DNA of 64,000 bases from Cercospora beticola (lineage: Eukaryota; Ascomycota; Dothideomycetes; Mycosphaerellales; Mycosphaerellaceae): assembly GCF_033473495.1 (NCBI RefSeq), contig NC_088942.1, forward strand, positions 1,116,001 through 1,180,000, read 5' to 3'. The notes beneath the pieces were generated by a model that saw only the letters and a program-made list of their open reading frames with translations, did no database searches and had not been told where the DNA came from. Positions within the stretch are counted from its first letter, which is position 1. Every line of letters begins with the position of its first letter. Shown here piece by piece: positions 48,498 to 60,900 of the stretch. The position numbers and the translations under genes are program-made.

Positions 48498-48502
48498 ATA
48501 AG

Positions 48503-49309
48503 CGCTATACGAAGTTAGAAAGAGTATTAATAGGTCTACGTAAAGGCGCTACTTAGAGAGCCTTCTATAAGACTATACTTACTAATATAGATAGTATAGA
48601 GATCTTAGACTATCTCTATATATTCGTAGTCTCTCCGCTTAGCGTAAATAATCTTATATAAAAAATTCGATCTAAGTAGAAATTATATAACAAAAACGCT
48701 ATATAAAGTATAGAAATAGAAAGAATTATTATAGAAGAGATTACTATAGTAGAAAGAGTAAAGAATTAGAAATAGAATAGTAACGCGAGAATATAGACTT
48801 AGTTAAGAGAACTAAGTATAAAGTAGGTCTTTATTTATAAAATAAGTATATTACTCTAATTATATAGAAACCTAACTCTAAATATACTCGTATAATATCG
48901 AAGCGAAGAGGCTAGTACTATAGAATAGCTCCTATATATACTTAGAGACGCTTAGAATATTCTTTATATATAAGAATAGCTATACGACCTAGAATATTTA
49001 GTCGAAAGATTTAAGTTATATAAGAAATATAATTAAAAGAGACGAATAAGTATAATTAAGATTAGATATTATATTATTACTAAATAGAATAAATAGAACT
49101 CGTCTAGTATAGTTTTAGCTTCTTAGAATCGTTAGCTATTAGAAAGTATAATCGGTCGACTATTACTCTATATAAAGACTACTTTAGAAGAACTCTTCTT
49201 TTTTCTTTTTCTTTTTCTAAAGAGATATAAAACGATATATTATATCTAGTAGTAGTCTTATTTACTTTTCTTACTTATTTTTCTTAGAATATCTTTAAAC
49301 GATTATAAT
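48503..49309. other. Unclassified RIP remnant (segment X, part 3)
   Basis: Plus-strand residual text such as GLRKGAT.RAFYKTILTNIDSIEILDYLY and FVVSPLSVNNLI suggests a decayed transposon protein, family not recognised. Ends at the tail of LINE B2. Confidence 0.4.
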
Positions 49310-52300
49310 AGATAGATAGATAATTCTTATACGCCGGTCTACTTCTTTTTACTAGAGTAAGTAGTATACTCTATAGATTTCGGTCGAAGGAAAAGTCTTC
49401 GAAAAACTCTCGTATATCTCTTTATTTATAGCCTACGTATCTACTTCCTTTGCTTCTATTCTCTTTTAGATAAAACTAGATATCTAGTAAGTTCTTCTCT
49501 TACTAGACTCTATTCTTCCTTTTCTCTTTTCTTTTATTCTTCTATACCTCTTCTCTTATAAGTAAGAATTAGTCTAGGACTCTTTCTTAGATAAGCTACT
49601 TTACTATTATATATAGCTCTCTCTTTATATTAGCTAGATCCTTCTAGTTTATAGATCTCTCTATCTAGAATAGTAGATATCTTCTCTCGTTCTATTTTAA
49701 GTAGAATATATATATATATTTTAGTATCTTATACCTCTACCTATATTTATAGTCTAGTATAAATCCTAGGACTCTTCTTTTAGTAAAGTATTACTTTATC
49801 CTAATATACTCTATTCTTAAGAGTATAACTATTATACTCTCTAGTCTAGTAAGTCCTTTATATAGATTTAATCTAATAGTAGAGGAGGTAGTAGTTTTCT
49901 ATACTAGTAGTTATTTCTCTTCTACTCTTACTTTTCTTTCTTTCTTATTTCTTTTCTACTTTCTATTCTACTAATATTTAGCCTACTATATCTTATAGCC
50001 TAGGTATATCTATATTATTATTTCTTAGCTTTATACTATTTAGAGGATTTCCTTCTATCTAGTTTAGATTAGTAGTATAGGTTACCTAGCTCTCTTTTCT
50101 ACTTATACTTACCTTTTAATCTCTCTATATCTATTTTTAATATACTAGTATATAGGTTAGGTATCTTACTTTTTAGATACTTACCTAGCTAGGTCCTAGG
50201 TATATAAATAGAAAGAAGTAATATTTACTTCTCTCTCTAGAATAGCTATTATAACTAACTTATATACTTCTATAATATTCCTTAGAGCCTCTCTCTAGAT
50301 CTTCTTAATAGGTTTATTAAGGTTCCTATAGTAGCCTTATATACTCTCTAGATTAGACTAGACTTAGTAGCTAAAAGTAATAGCTAGTCTTACTACTACT
50401 ATATAGAGGTACTTTGCTTTTTAGAAGGATACTCTCTATATAGACTTATATAGTCTCTAAAGTAATTATATTTAATAGGCTCCCTTTTCTACTACTTATT
50501 TAATATATAGGCTCTATTTAAGTTTAGTATCTACCTATACTCTAAGGAGTCTAAGTAATAGTAGTAGTTCTCTATTAAATCTCTAGATTTAGACTATAGC
50601 TTTAAGGTTATATTTCCTATTTCTAGTAAAGTAGATTAGCTAATATTTCTATAGTATAAATTCTACTCTATATCTCCTTATCTATTCTTTATATTTCTAG
50701 TAGGCTTTCTTAAGTTACCTATAGTTATCCTCTATTAATATACTATATATAAGGATATTAGAGTTATCTATAAACTCTATTACTAAAGTAGTCCCTTTAT
50801 ATAGTATTAGAAGTAGAATAGAAGTAAAGAAAAGGAAGAGAATTAGAGATAGAGTAGAGCCTTAGAGGATTCCTATATTTTAGAGCCTTAGTTAATCTAT
50901 AAATTCTTTAAGCCTTAAGTAGGTAGTTCTATCTTAGAGGAATAATTAGATAAAGCTAATAGTATAGTCTAGGAAGCCTTTTATTCTAATATTATAAAGT
51001 AGCCTCTAGTAGGAGACTTTATTAAATACCTTTAAGATATTAAGGTAGAGTATAGATACTATAGCTCCTAGCTTAGTTTTCTAGATAGTTTTTACTTATT
51101 TAGTAATAAGGTCTAATACTAAAGTAGTAGACCTACTAGGTCTACTATCTATTTATTCCTCTAGGAGAAGCTTCCTTTCTTTAGTTTTCTTAGATATTCT
51201 TTTAGCTACTATAGCTTCTAGAACTTTTACTATTATATTAAGTAGAGTAATAGGTCTATATACTCCTAGCTTTAAGTAGTCTAGTTTCTATAGTTTCCTA
51301 AGTACTATTATTATAGAGTACTTAAAGGCTTTAGAGTAGTATACTATCCTTAGGTATATAGTAAAGAGTTTAGCTAGAATTAGGGAAAGTTATACTCTAT
51401 ACTCTTTAAGCAAGAGGTTTAGTATTTAGTTAGGTCCTAGAGCTTTATTACTAGATAGTTTCCTAAGAACTCCTTCTACTTTCTTTAGTTAAACTTTAAC
51501 CTCTATCTAGAATTAGAGTAGTAGTTAGATATATTAGATATTACTTAAGTTTACCTCTCTTAGGTCTAGAAAGAAGTATCTTACTAGGATTATAGCCTTC
51601 CTTTTATTAGTATCTCTATTATACTCTATATTAGTTAGGCTTAGGAAGTATAGTAGCTAGTACTCTTAGTTAGCTCTCTTTCTAGCCTATTTAGCTATTT
51701 TCTAGATCTTCTTAGAGTTCTCTATAACTTCTTTTATTAGTTTTCTCTAAGCTAGATTTTGCTCTCTTCTTATAGCTTTACTTCTTATATATAATACTTT
51801 AAGATATAGCTTATAGCTCTATTCTATTTTATAGTTCCTCTATTCTTTTCTTCTTCTTCTTACTAGCTTTATAGCTTCCTTATATTCCTAGGTCTATACT
51901 ATCTTTATATAGCTTAATAGTCTAGCTATTAGAACTATTTTCTTTATAATTCTCTAAATAGAGGATCGTATTCTATAGGCTAGTATATCTAGGTATTCCC
52001 TTATATTAAGTAGGAGTTAGTTAAGTTAGTTAGTATTTTAGGCTATAAGGTCTTAGATTCTATCCTAGTTAGTAGCTTTCTACTACTTTCTCTAGCTTCT
52101 TCCTATTAGCTCTTAGAGATTAATATAGAGAGTTATTCTAAAGAGGATATAGTTAGAGCTATATATCTCTTCTAGAAGAGCTTTATATTCTTAGATTAGG
52201 TTTTAGAGAGAGAGGCTAATAAAGACTAGGTCTAATATTTAGTAGCTAGCTATATATCTTTCCTATATAATTATCTCTAGCTCTAGAGCTAGCTATAGTT

Positions 52301-54350
52301 AGGCCTCTATAATTGTTTTAATAAGCTTATCTACTATAGTATATTAGGTTTAAGTTATATTTCCTCTCTATTTTAAATAGTAGAAGTTAAAGTCTCCTAC
52401 TACTATATAGCTTACTTTTATATCCTCTAGAGTTTATAATAGTACTTCTTAGAGTATAGGGATAGTCTTTTCTTATCTATAGCTTATTAGCTCTAAGAGG
52501 TTATAGTAGTTATAAATAGAGATAGTTCCTATAGGTATCTAGACTTAGATAGTTACTAAGTTACCTATATTATAGAAGAGTAGTTTCTAGCTATTAGTTC
52601 TAACTTTATCTAATATAAGTATTACTACCCTTAGGTTCTACTAGAGTAGAAGGACTATAGAATATCCTTTCTTAGCCTTAGTCCTACTATTTATAGTATT
52701 AAGCTATAGTTCTTATAGTACTATTACTATAGCCTCTTCTATAGCTTAGCTATCTAGTAGTAGAGTTTAGGTAGTATTTAACCTATTAATATTATATTAG
52801 TAGATTATTAGAGTTTAGCTACTTATATAATTTATAGGATTCTTAGGAAAGAAGCTTAATTAGGTTAATATCTATATCTTCCTAGAAAGTACTTATTACC
52901 TTTTAGATATTCTTATTCTTCTATATAGGAAGGAAGTAGAGCTTGCTTACTTACCTTCTACTAGCTATTACTATTACTATAGTATCTAGAGGCTTACTTT
53001 TATATCTAATATTCCTCTATAGAGGCTTAGCTAGTAGAGCTTTCCTTTTAAGGATTATAGGTTCTATAGTACTATCTTCTTATATTAGGCTTAAAGCTAC
53101 CTTCTATTACTTTTTAAACTACTCTAAGAATGCTCTTACTTTAGCCTTTATAGTAGCTTTATAGCTATATTAGAGAGAGTATACTTTATAGTCTCTCTTA
53201 TAGTTACTATATTTAGTTTTCTTCTCCTTATAGCTATCTATTCTATACTTCTCTATATAGTTTCTATATATTTCTTCTATAGCCTTATAGTAGATAGTAA
53301 TATATCTAAAGCTATTATACTTAAAGTATTATATAATCCTCTACTATAAATAGTATAGTTCTACTATATACTATATTAACCTAATAGTAATATCTTTTCT
53401 ATATATTTCTCTTATAGTCTATCTATTCTATACTACTATTACTACTAATAAGAAGTTAGTCTCTTCTCTTACTTTTTAGTTCTTAAGTTAAAAGGCCTTC
53501 CTAATTTTAAGTCTATCTAGAAACTAGATAAGATTATCTTAGTTAAGTTAGACCTAGCTATTTATATCCTCTAGCTTCTAGGATATCCTAATACTATATA
53601 TAGTTATCTAGGTACTTAGTATCTCTACCTAGGCCTCTAGATATATAGCTTTAAGCTAAGATTAGTCCTTCTCTAGCCTACTTTTCTCTTTTTTTCTATA
53701 GAGGATAACTTTAAAGTCTCTACTTAGAAGCTTTTATATAGCCTTAAACTACTATACTTCTAGTTTCCTTCTAAGCTCTTTATAGCTTATCTTCTTTACT
53801 ATCTTCCTTTCTTCTTAGTTTTCTATTCTAACTAAGATAGTTATAGATATCTAAAGCTAGAGCCTTAGTATTATATATCTAATTTAGGCTATCTAGACCT
53901 ATATTTTAAGAGTAGTAGTAGTAGGTATTAGGTAGCTCTAGAGAGTTTTCTAGATAGCTTAAAGAGTCTAGGACTCTTTCTAGTAGAGAGCGAGGTAGAG
54001 AAGAGCTTATTAGGCCTATTAGAGAAGAAAGAGAGTTAGAGAGAAAGAAAGAGTTATTTAGATATCGAGGTAACTCTAGATCTATTCTATAAGTATTTTT
54101 AAGTTCTTTTATATTATTAGTTTTAGAGTATTAGTATTAGTAGTTATTTTCTAGCCTTATTAGCTAGAGAGAGGTAGTTACTAGCGGATTTAGGCCGCCT
54201 AGAAGTTAGAGTCGTAACTTCCTCCTTCTAGACTCTTTCCTCTACTTATAGTATTATAATATCGGTCGAGAAGTATTATTATATATTAGGAGACCTCGAG
54301 GCCTTCCGCCGTCGTCGTCGTTACCTACTAGAGCGCGTTTATATTTTTTT
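49310..54350 (-). mobile_element. Tad1-like LINE, family B copy 2 (inverted relative to copy 1)
   Basis: About 5.04 kb, the reverse complement of 33928-38989 by matching ends: the TAGA-repeat tail and TTATACGCCGGTCTACTTCTTTTTACTAG at the left, CGTCGTCGTCG and GAGCGCGTTTATATTTTTTT at the right. RIP-mutated throughout. No clear target duplication: left flank is segment X and right flank is Copia RT, so a rearrangement or deletion at one end is likely. Confidence 0.75.
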
Positions 54351-55772
54351 ATAAGTAATTATTAGCCTAGCTACGAGTCTAATTAAGTAGAGTTTTACGC
54401 TAGAATTACGCGATATTAGCTAAGTATATATATAGTTAACTACCGAACTAAACTAAGTCGTTTTAGTATTATTACTTAAAGAACTAGAATATAACTACTA
54501 TAGAATAATTATAAGAGTCGTTCTACTACTTTATAGACTAGTAGAATTAGATATATATTAGTTTAATACGTATAGTAACTACTATAAGAATAAACTCTAT
54601 ATAGTAACTAGCTCGTTTAATCTATACTTACTAATTACTACCTCGGAATTATCTAGAGCTAGAATCGTTAGAATATAAACTAATAATATACTAATCCTTA
54701 CTAACTAAAAGTTCTAGTAAGTAGAGGCTAACTACTTTATATTTACTAGTAAGCCTAAGGAATAACTAATAGCTAATACGCCTCTAACTTTTAATAGATA
54801 TACTATATTACTAAGTACTACTAGAACTATTCGTATTATACTAAAAGGCTAAAGTAAATAACTAAGCTTTATCTACGATACTAATAGCTATATAGTATAG
54901 TATATACGAGGCGTCTATCTAGTATCTATATACTAACTAGAAGCTACTTTTAACTTCTTAGTAGTAGCTTAATCTAAAGTACTAACCTCTAATAATATTA
55001 AGGCTCTTAATAAGCGAATCTAATAGTAAATAAATAACTTTAACTATAGTTTAATATACTAACTACTAAACCTTAATTCGATAGCGTTATATATCTTTAT
55101 TAATAGCTTATTCGTAAATAATAAGGACTTCTTATTATAAATTAGTTACCTAATTATTATTAGTATAGAATTAACTACTACTAGCTTATTTATTTTAACT
55201 AGTAATATCGTCTATTAGAGCTTAACTAAGAGTAAATATATAATATACTTACTCCTTATATTAGAGATATATACTCTAAGCTATAGTATTAATATAGTAT
55301 TTAGTATTAATACTACTCTAACTATAATCTTATAGCGACTAGATAAACTAGCCTTACTACTAATCGTCTATACCGACTTACTCTCGCTTTACGAATATAT
55401 AGTTAAGCTTAGTACTACTAAGAAGAAACGCCTAATAATTAATATTATAGTATTAAGATAGATATATAAAGTAAAAGAAGTTTATAAAGTACGCTAGATT
55501 AATAGTACTACGAACTCTACCGACGCTATAACTAAGATAATACTAAATAAGGCCTTAATAATACTTATTAATTAAGGAACTATAATATATAGTATCTAAG
55601 AATAGGTTAAAAGATAAATCTACTTAGTAAGGCTATCTATATAGTAAGACGATACGAATTCGGATACGAACGGCTAGTAGCTAATTATAAGCTAGAGATA
55701 TACTACTAGTTATTAGAGGTATTATTTTATTACGTTTTTAAGCGGTTTATACGAGAAAAGAGAGATTGCTAG
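54351..55772 (+). mobile_element. Copia 3' internal fragment (RT C-terminal part and RNase H)
   Basis: Plus-strand frame with RIP stops keeps strong Copia motifs: ELRDIS.VYI and LLYRLVELDIY.FNTYSNYYKNKL, then LNSIALYIFINSLFVNNKDFLL and VYTDLLSLYEYIVKLSTTKKKRLIINI. These are the RT end and RNase H of fungal Ty1/Copia pol. It leads directly into the right LTR. Confidence 0.8.
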
Positions 55773-55972
55773 TATCGGTTTAGTATAGTATAGTAGCTAC
55801 CTCGCATGAACCGGCTCAAGCCCTAACTGCCGGAACATAGACGTTCCGTTCCGAGGCAGTGGTATATAGAGCCCGCTCGTTCGCTACCTTCTATTGAATA
55901 GAACATGAATCTTTACTACACTACCGACTTTGTCACCTAACTAAATACCCTCTGCAGAGGAGCCTACCCACA
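55773..55972 (+). repeat. Copia 3' LTR
   Basis: 200 bp. The first ~25 bases are RIP-mutated (TATCGGTTTAGTATAGTATA against TGTCGGTTTGGCATGGCATG in the left LTR); the rest is nearly clean and ends CCCACA, followed by the duplication GGTGA. Confidence 0.85.
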
Positions 55973-56060
55973 GGTGAAGTTTTGTCAACTCTGTTGCAGG
56001 AAAGAGAAGTGCTAGACGGGGAGTTGAATGAGGTATGTATTGCTCGGAGTGCTCCTTGTG

Positions 56061-56364
56061 CTAGCCATATTTTGGCTTTTGCATAAAGTCCCATACGTTG
56101 AGTACATGCTCGGCCGTCAGCGGTCTTGCGTCCCTCCCGATTCTGTTGCCATAAGTGTCCATGCCCTTGAAATGTTTGGTTGTCTCGAGACGATTCACAA
56201 GCTCCGAGCAGTCACAGTACGTATCTTCCGAGGATGGTGGTGGGAATGTTGACCTTGGAATTGGAAGAGTGACGTCTTCGTTCTCGGATAGCCATTCTTT
56301 GGGCACCAAGCAGATCTCAGGGTTTCTGAGACAGTAGTTGGAATCATCTGGAGGGAGGAAGGGA
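56061..56364 (-). CDS. Small Cys-containing protein, paralogue 2 (last exon)
   Basis: Exon from a probable acceptor (CAACTTAG|T at 56365; CTGAC branch upstream) to the stop at 56061. Residues include SPFLPPDDSNYCLRNPEICLVPKEW, VTLPIPRSTFPPPSSEDTYCDCS and GNRIGRDARPLTAEHVLNVWDFMQ. It is homologous to 9134-9497. The upstream exon was not identified with confidence; it may lie in 56370-56500. No known domain, and function unknown. Paired Cys (YC...C and CxC) and Pro-rich pieces would suit a small secreted or F-box-associated protein, but I see no leader. Confidence 0.5.
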
Positions 56365-56497
56365 CTAAGTTGCCGGATTGTACGTCAGAAACCAATCTCG
56401 TTTGAATGCATGATAGAGACCATTCGAGACTCGCGGGGAGCTGTTTCGATTCGGGAACTCCACGTTCAAACACTCAGGCCTTTGTCTCCATGAAGGC

Positions 56498-57010
56498 TCA
56501 TACACCCAGGACATTATCGATTGTCAGCAATCCGGTTCTGACCAGCCCTGGGTCGTCTTCAATCACAGTACCAAAGGAAAGAAATCCCCATCTCGTTTGC
56601 TGACCGGATTTGTAAGAGTAGCACTGCGTCGTCTTCGAGGCCGGCAGCGGACACTTTGACAGTGGAATTGATACCATCCAAGGGTTCCTGTGATCGGGAC
56701 TTTGATTCTCGTAACACAATCCCAGGTCTCGCAGTATAAAGTCGAATTTTAGAGAAAGTAGAGATCGAGAGCCAGGTACGATGCAACTTATTTGCACCTG
56801 ATTCTCCCAAGACGAGCGGAGGGTGGCTACTGCCGGAAGGCAAAACAGGAACCAAGATCGAGACTTCGTACTCCTCTGACTGAGGACCTCGAGTGCCGTT
56901 TCGATCCTCGTATCTCTGCCTTGTGCAGCGTAGCTAAGGCGCTCTGTCTCAACAAGCGAAGCTACTGCCGGATCAGGTTCGTGAGAGAGGTCGCAGAGTG
57001 AGCGAATCAC
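56498..57010 (-). CDS. Small Cys-containing protein, paralogue 3 (exon boundaries uncertain)
   Basis: Open frame of about 170 codons. Its second half, GLCYENQSP, then VSIPLSKCPLPASKTTQCYSYKS and GFLSFGTVIEDDPGLVRTGLLTIDNVLG, aligns with paralogues 1 and 2 in spacing and key residues. The first half has no homology that I can see and may include intron: CCTTCCGGCAG|TAG resembles the acceptor used by paralogue 2. It lies just downstream of the F-box-like gene on the same strand, so it could be its 3' exon. A simple splice between them runs into a stop, so I keep them apart. Confidence 0.4.
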   Translation of the reverse strand: MIRSLCDLSHEPDPAVASLVETERLSYAAQGRDTRIETALEVLSQRSTKSRSWFLFCLPAVATLRSSWENQVQISCIVPGSRSLLSLKFDFILRDLGLCYENQSPDHRNPWMVSIPLSKCPLPASKTTQCYSYKSGQQTRWGFLSFGTVIEDDPGLVRTGLLTIDNVLGV

Positions 57011-57100
57011 CCAGTTTCCATTGGCTGTCCGCAGCTAGGGTGGCGATCTTGCAGGGATTATGGGATGTGTGCATGTGGGCAGAATAAGGGAGATAGAAAC

Positions 57101-57487
57101 TCACTTCTTTTCCAATCTGTACATAGTACAGCGATCTCTGGTGTGAAAAAACATCGTCCTGATCAACTTGATTGCCTCCGTTCCAATCGTCTCTAGAAAC
57201 ATCACAAATTTCTCTCGCGGGATATTCTTCACATAGATATGGAAGTCGCCGAGGCTGTAGAAGAGCGGTTGAGATTCGCGACGAATCTGGCTATTGAGAT
57301 GGAGTAGGGACCAAGCCGTTTTGGTATGGAGCCTTGGTAGGAAGGTTGCTGGGATCAATCGATTGAGGCGAGCGGACTTTCTCTGGCGTCGGATTTCGAT
57401 CCGAGCATCCTTGAGGGCGAGTTCGAGGATTTGAAGGCGAAGTTCCGTGGGAAGGCCTGGAAGGGAGGCTTGAGGGTATTGAGACAT
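57101..57487 (-). CDS. F-box-like domain protein (fungal LPTELRLQILELAL type)
   Basis: Starts at 57487 and opens with LPGLPTELRLQILELALKDA, the F-box-like motif common in Dothideomycete proteins, then LLHLNSQIRRESQPLFYSLGDFHIYV, the typical second block. The frame stops after 128 codons. However, GAAAAGAA|GTGAGT just before the stop is a good donor, so a second exon may exist; the nearest phase-compatible acceptor (GCAAG at about 57051) gives only a few more codons. Family members are often 200-300 residues, so this copy is short or its 3' exon is unresolved. Role by family: possible substrate adaptor for SCF ubiquitin ligases (weak inference). Confidence 0.6.
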   Translation of the reverse strand: MSQYPQASLPGLPTELRLQILELALKDARIEIRRQRKSARLNRLIPATFLPRLHTKTAWSLLHLNSQIRRESQPLFYSLGDFHIYVKNIPREKFVMFLETIGTEAIKLIRTMFFHTRDRCTMYRLEKK

Positions 57488-57918
57488 ATTCGCGGAGTTG
57501 ATGTGTCAGGATCCAGTTGCGGAGTACTCCATTCTTATATTGCTTCTAGCAAGCGTACGCGATGGGGTGAGGTGATGTAAAATTTGTGCCTTGCAGATAG
57601 TGGGGCCGGGATATATGGCCATACCGCTGTTGTGGAACCGAGAACTAGGCGTCAGCGGCAGCCTTCTCTTGCAGGCTGGGCCGGGCAGGTGTATCAACAA
57701 GTCTTGCAAGAAGCTAATCTATCTCGCCTCAAGAAGACGTACCGCCGCAGCAACATAAATACAGCGAAGCAGGTTCTGTGATGCCCGAGGAAATCTTTCA
57801 TCGAGACACAGAGACCAACAACAAAGTACAGCGAAAAAAATCCTACCAGTTCCTGTCGCTAATATAAACCTTCGCAAAACGTCGTCTGGATTCGTTGCGG
57901 TAAAAACAGTTCATCATT
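57488..57918. other. Intergenic, F-box-like promoter and kinase 3' flank
   Basis: 431 bp of normal composition. No gene; the right part should contain the 3' UTR of the histidine kinase gene. Confidence 0.5.
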
Positions 57919-60900
57919 TCAGTCATCGCGTTCATCATTACTTCCCTCCTGCCTCGACTCGTCCCCGCTCTGGTCGAAATCTGCTGCACGTAAAGGCGTG
58001 CTCCTCGGAGGCGCTGCAAAGCCTGCTGGGACGGAAGTCACAGAAGGGACACTACTGCCAGCCGCGGAACTGCCAGAGACAGATCGTGCGAGTGGGGCGC
58101 CTGGACTCCCAGTACTACTCCCGGTATTGGAACGTCCTCCAAGTCCAGGACGGGCAGCAGCTCTCGAAGGCCGGTTTTGCAGTTCGCGGATTTGCTGCTC
58201 GACAACCTTCAACTGATCTCGCATTTGCGTCTGGGCTTTGGGCTTCTTTGCCATTTCCTCTGGGGTGAGATGGACGACTGTGCTTCCACGCTGAGCACTA
58301 CGCGGTCTCTCTGGTGGGTCCTTGAGGCTTCCGGCGAGCCCAACCCCAGCTACGACACCGTTCTTGTGTGCCTCGTTTCGGAAATCAATGTTCTCTTTGG
58401 CAGTTTGGTCTTCGCGCCTGGCCTCCTCGTCCTCAACAGTCGACACAAGCTTGTTCGCCTCGTCTTGGAGGTTTGGAATCGACTTGGCGGGCTGATGGAG
58501 GTAGCTCTCCAGCATCTGCTTCAAGGTATCTGCACGTACAGGCTTGGCGAGGTAGTTGTTCATGCCTGCTTCAAGGCACTTTTCCCGATCTCCACGGATA
58601 GCAGAAGCCGTCATTGCGATGACCAGTATGTCTCTCACGCGCGGGTCTTCGTGCTTACGGATCTCCCGTGTCGCATTGTAGCCATCTAGAACGGGCATCT
58701 GAACATCCATGAGGACCAAGTGGAATGGATTGCCGTCCGCTGAAGCTCGTGCCAATGCATCCACAGCCTGCTGTCCGTCCCCGTACGCTTCGCAATTGAA
58801 GCCAAGCTTCTTCACAAAGTTGATAGCAATACGCTGATTGATCAGATTGTCCTCTGCGATGCAGACTTTGAGCTGATCACGAGGAATGCCTTGCAGGCTG
58901 ACTACAGCACGAGCCCCTGGTCCATCATCCACAGCAGGCGGTGTGAAAATGGCCATAGGGTCCGCCTCTCTTCCGTGCGGAGTCGTGCCAGTGTGCTCGT
59001 TAAGCTCGGATGCGTGGACTTTCTTGAAAGTAAGGCTGAACGAGACAGTCGTCCCTACGTCTGGAGTGCTCTCCAGCCAGATTTGTCCCTTCATGACGTT
59101 CTCGAGGATTGCCTTGCAGATGGATAAGCCAAGACCAGTGCCGCCGTAACTTCGTGCTGTGCTAGAGTCGGCCTGAGAGAAGGGCAAGAATAGCTTCTTC
59201 TGCTGCTCCTGTGAGATTCCAATGCCAGTATCAGTGACTGAGGTGGTGACCTTGATGTAGTTTTCGTCTTCCCAATCGACCTTTGCGCGTACAGTCACAC
59301 TGCCTCGCGCCGTGAACTTGTAAGCGTTGGACATCAAGTTCATCAGGATCTGATGCAGTCTGACCGGATCACCCATGACGACCAGGTCCTTGTCAATGTC
59401 TAATTCCGTCTTCGTCACAAGGTTCCTCTCAATGTTTGTATAGGAGAGGGCCCTCACGACTTCAGAAATGGTCTCTGTCAGGCTGAGTGGCACACTGAAT
59501 ACTTGCATCTTTCCGGCCTCCAGTTTCGAGAAGTCTAGGATGTCGTTGATCACACTAAGCAGCGTATCCGCACACACCCGAATGCTGTCGGCATGTTCTT
59601 CTTGTTCTTTCGTGAGGACCGTGGCTTTGAGCATTTCAGACATGCCGATAACGCCGTTGAGCGGCGTCCGCAGCTCATGCGAGACGTTAGCCAAGAACAT
59701 TGACTTCGCCTTTGCCGCTTCATCCTTCAGTCGAACCATTTCTTTCGCTTCTGCCTCAGCAGCTTTCGCTTTTTTCTCTTGCTCTTGCGCCTGTGCCAGG
59801 GCTTGCTTCTGAACGATGAGCATGCTTGCATTACTAGCCTGCACTCTCTCGGATCGCTTGAAGAGAAGCGCATTGGCGATCGATATGGCGATCTGGTTGA
59901 CAAGCAGTTTTAGCAGAGTTACTGTGCGTTCCGTGAAGGTGTTCGGCTGAGCCTGGCAATAGAGACTGCCAAGAAGTACGTTCTCTCCGTGCAAGATGGG
60001 TATCGAGATCATGCTTGCTCCATCAGGGTTCTGCTCGAGCCATGAATCCGGCACGTTCGAAAACCTCTCGTCGTCTAGCACTTGCCGCAGGAAGACCTGT
60101 TCTTTGAAGCGCAGCACGTACTTTGTGACTTGTCTCGCCACCGGATCCTCGACATCCTCGAGTGGTATGGCCATCTCGGGTGCCTCGATATTATCCGGCG
60201 TACCCACAGATGCCACACACCATTCCCCTTGATCGTTCTCTACAACAAGACCGACCAGCTCTGCACCCGTCGAGTCGACGATGATGTTTGTGAGCTTTGA
60301 TAGCAAGCGATCGACATCAAGCTCGGACGAGAGCAATTGACTGGACTCCAGAATACCAGCAAGGTCGATCATATCCAACCCGACGGCTGAAGACAGCGCA
60401 GCAGGAGGTTCCTTGTCCCCGTTCATGGCTGTAGTCTGCGAGTGGGAAGGCTCGAGCCATTCCTCAGTCCTCTCAGCCGAGGTGGGAGCTGCCCCATGGC
60501 TCGCCATGCGCTCTAGTCTGTAGGTATATGCCGCACCAGCAGATGCGTCATGAGCGGTCTGCGTTGCAGCATCCGCGTTCGAGAGGCTCTTCGTGCCGTA
60601 CAAGAGGTACTCATATTTGTCCCTGACGTGGTCGGCTTTGCCATACGCACCAATACGACGATAAGCTGAGATAGCGTCAAGCAAGATTCCGCGGGCAGGC
60701 CTCGCGGCACCCATTCGGACCAGCCAGTCTGCGTAATGCTCCAAGGCGAGACCCTCGTCAAGGGCCGTGTTAGTGATCAGAGCGTGATCGACGGCTTTCT
60801 CATAATGCTCAAGCACATGGGCGTAATCGTGAGTGATGTCTGCAACCTCGGCGTCCAGCAGCGCGATATACGTTACGTAGTTCGCATCGTTAGCACTTGC

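Larger units (their letters stand above)
9505..55972 (+). mobile_element. Outer Ty1/Copia insertion, limits of the nested TE block
   Basis: Two LTRs of exactly 200 bp in direct orientation (9505-9704 and 55773-55972) start TGTCGG (RIP-changed to TATCGG on the right) and end CCCACA (TATCTATA on the left). They are flanked by the identical 5-bp duplication GGTGA at 9500-9504 and 55973-55977. Copia gag-like residues follow the left LTR and Copia RT-RNaseH precedes the right LTR, both on plus. Everything between, including the RiPP island, therefore sits within the limits of one Copia insertion of probably 5-6 kb originally. The RIP pattern is asymmetric: the outer part of each LTR is nearly unmutated, the inner part heavily mutated. 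Confidence 0.8.

Noticed and set aside
52943..53164. 73-codon open frame within LINE B2
   Set aside because: Lies in RIP-mutated LINE DNA and is hydrophobic only because of T-rich codons.
9705..55772. AT-rich block as mitochondrial or centromeric DNA
   Set aside because: Retained CpG with loss of CpA, LTR pairs with target duplications and RT motifs show RIP-mutated transposons instead.
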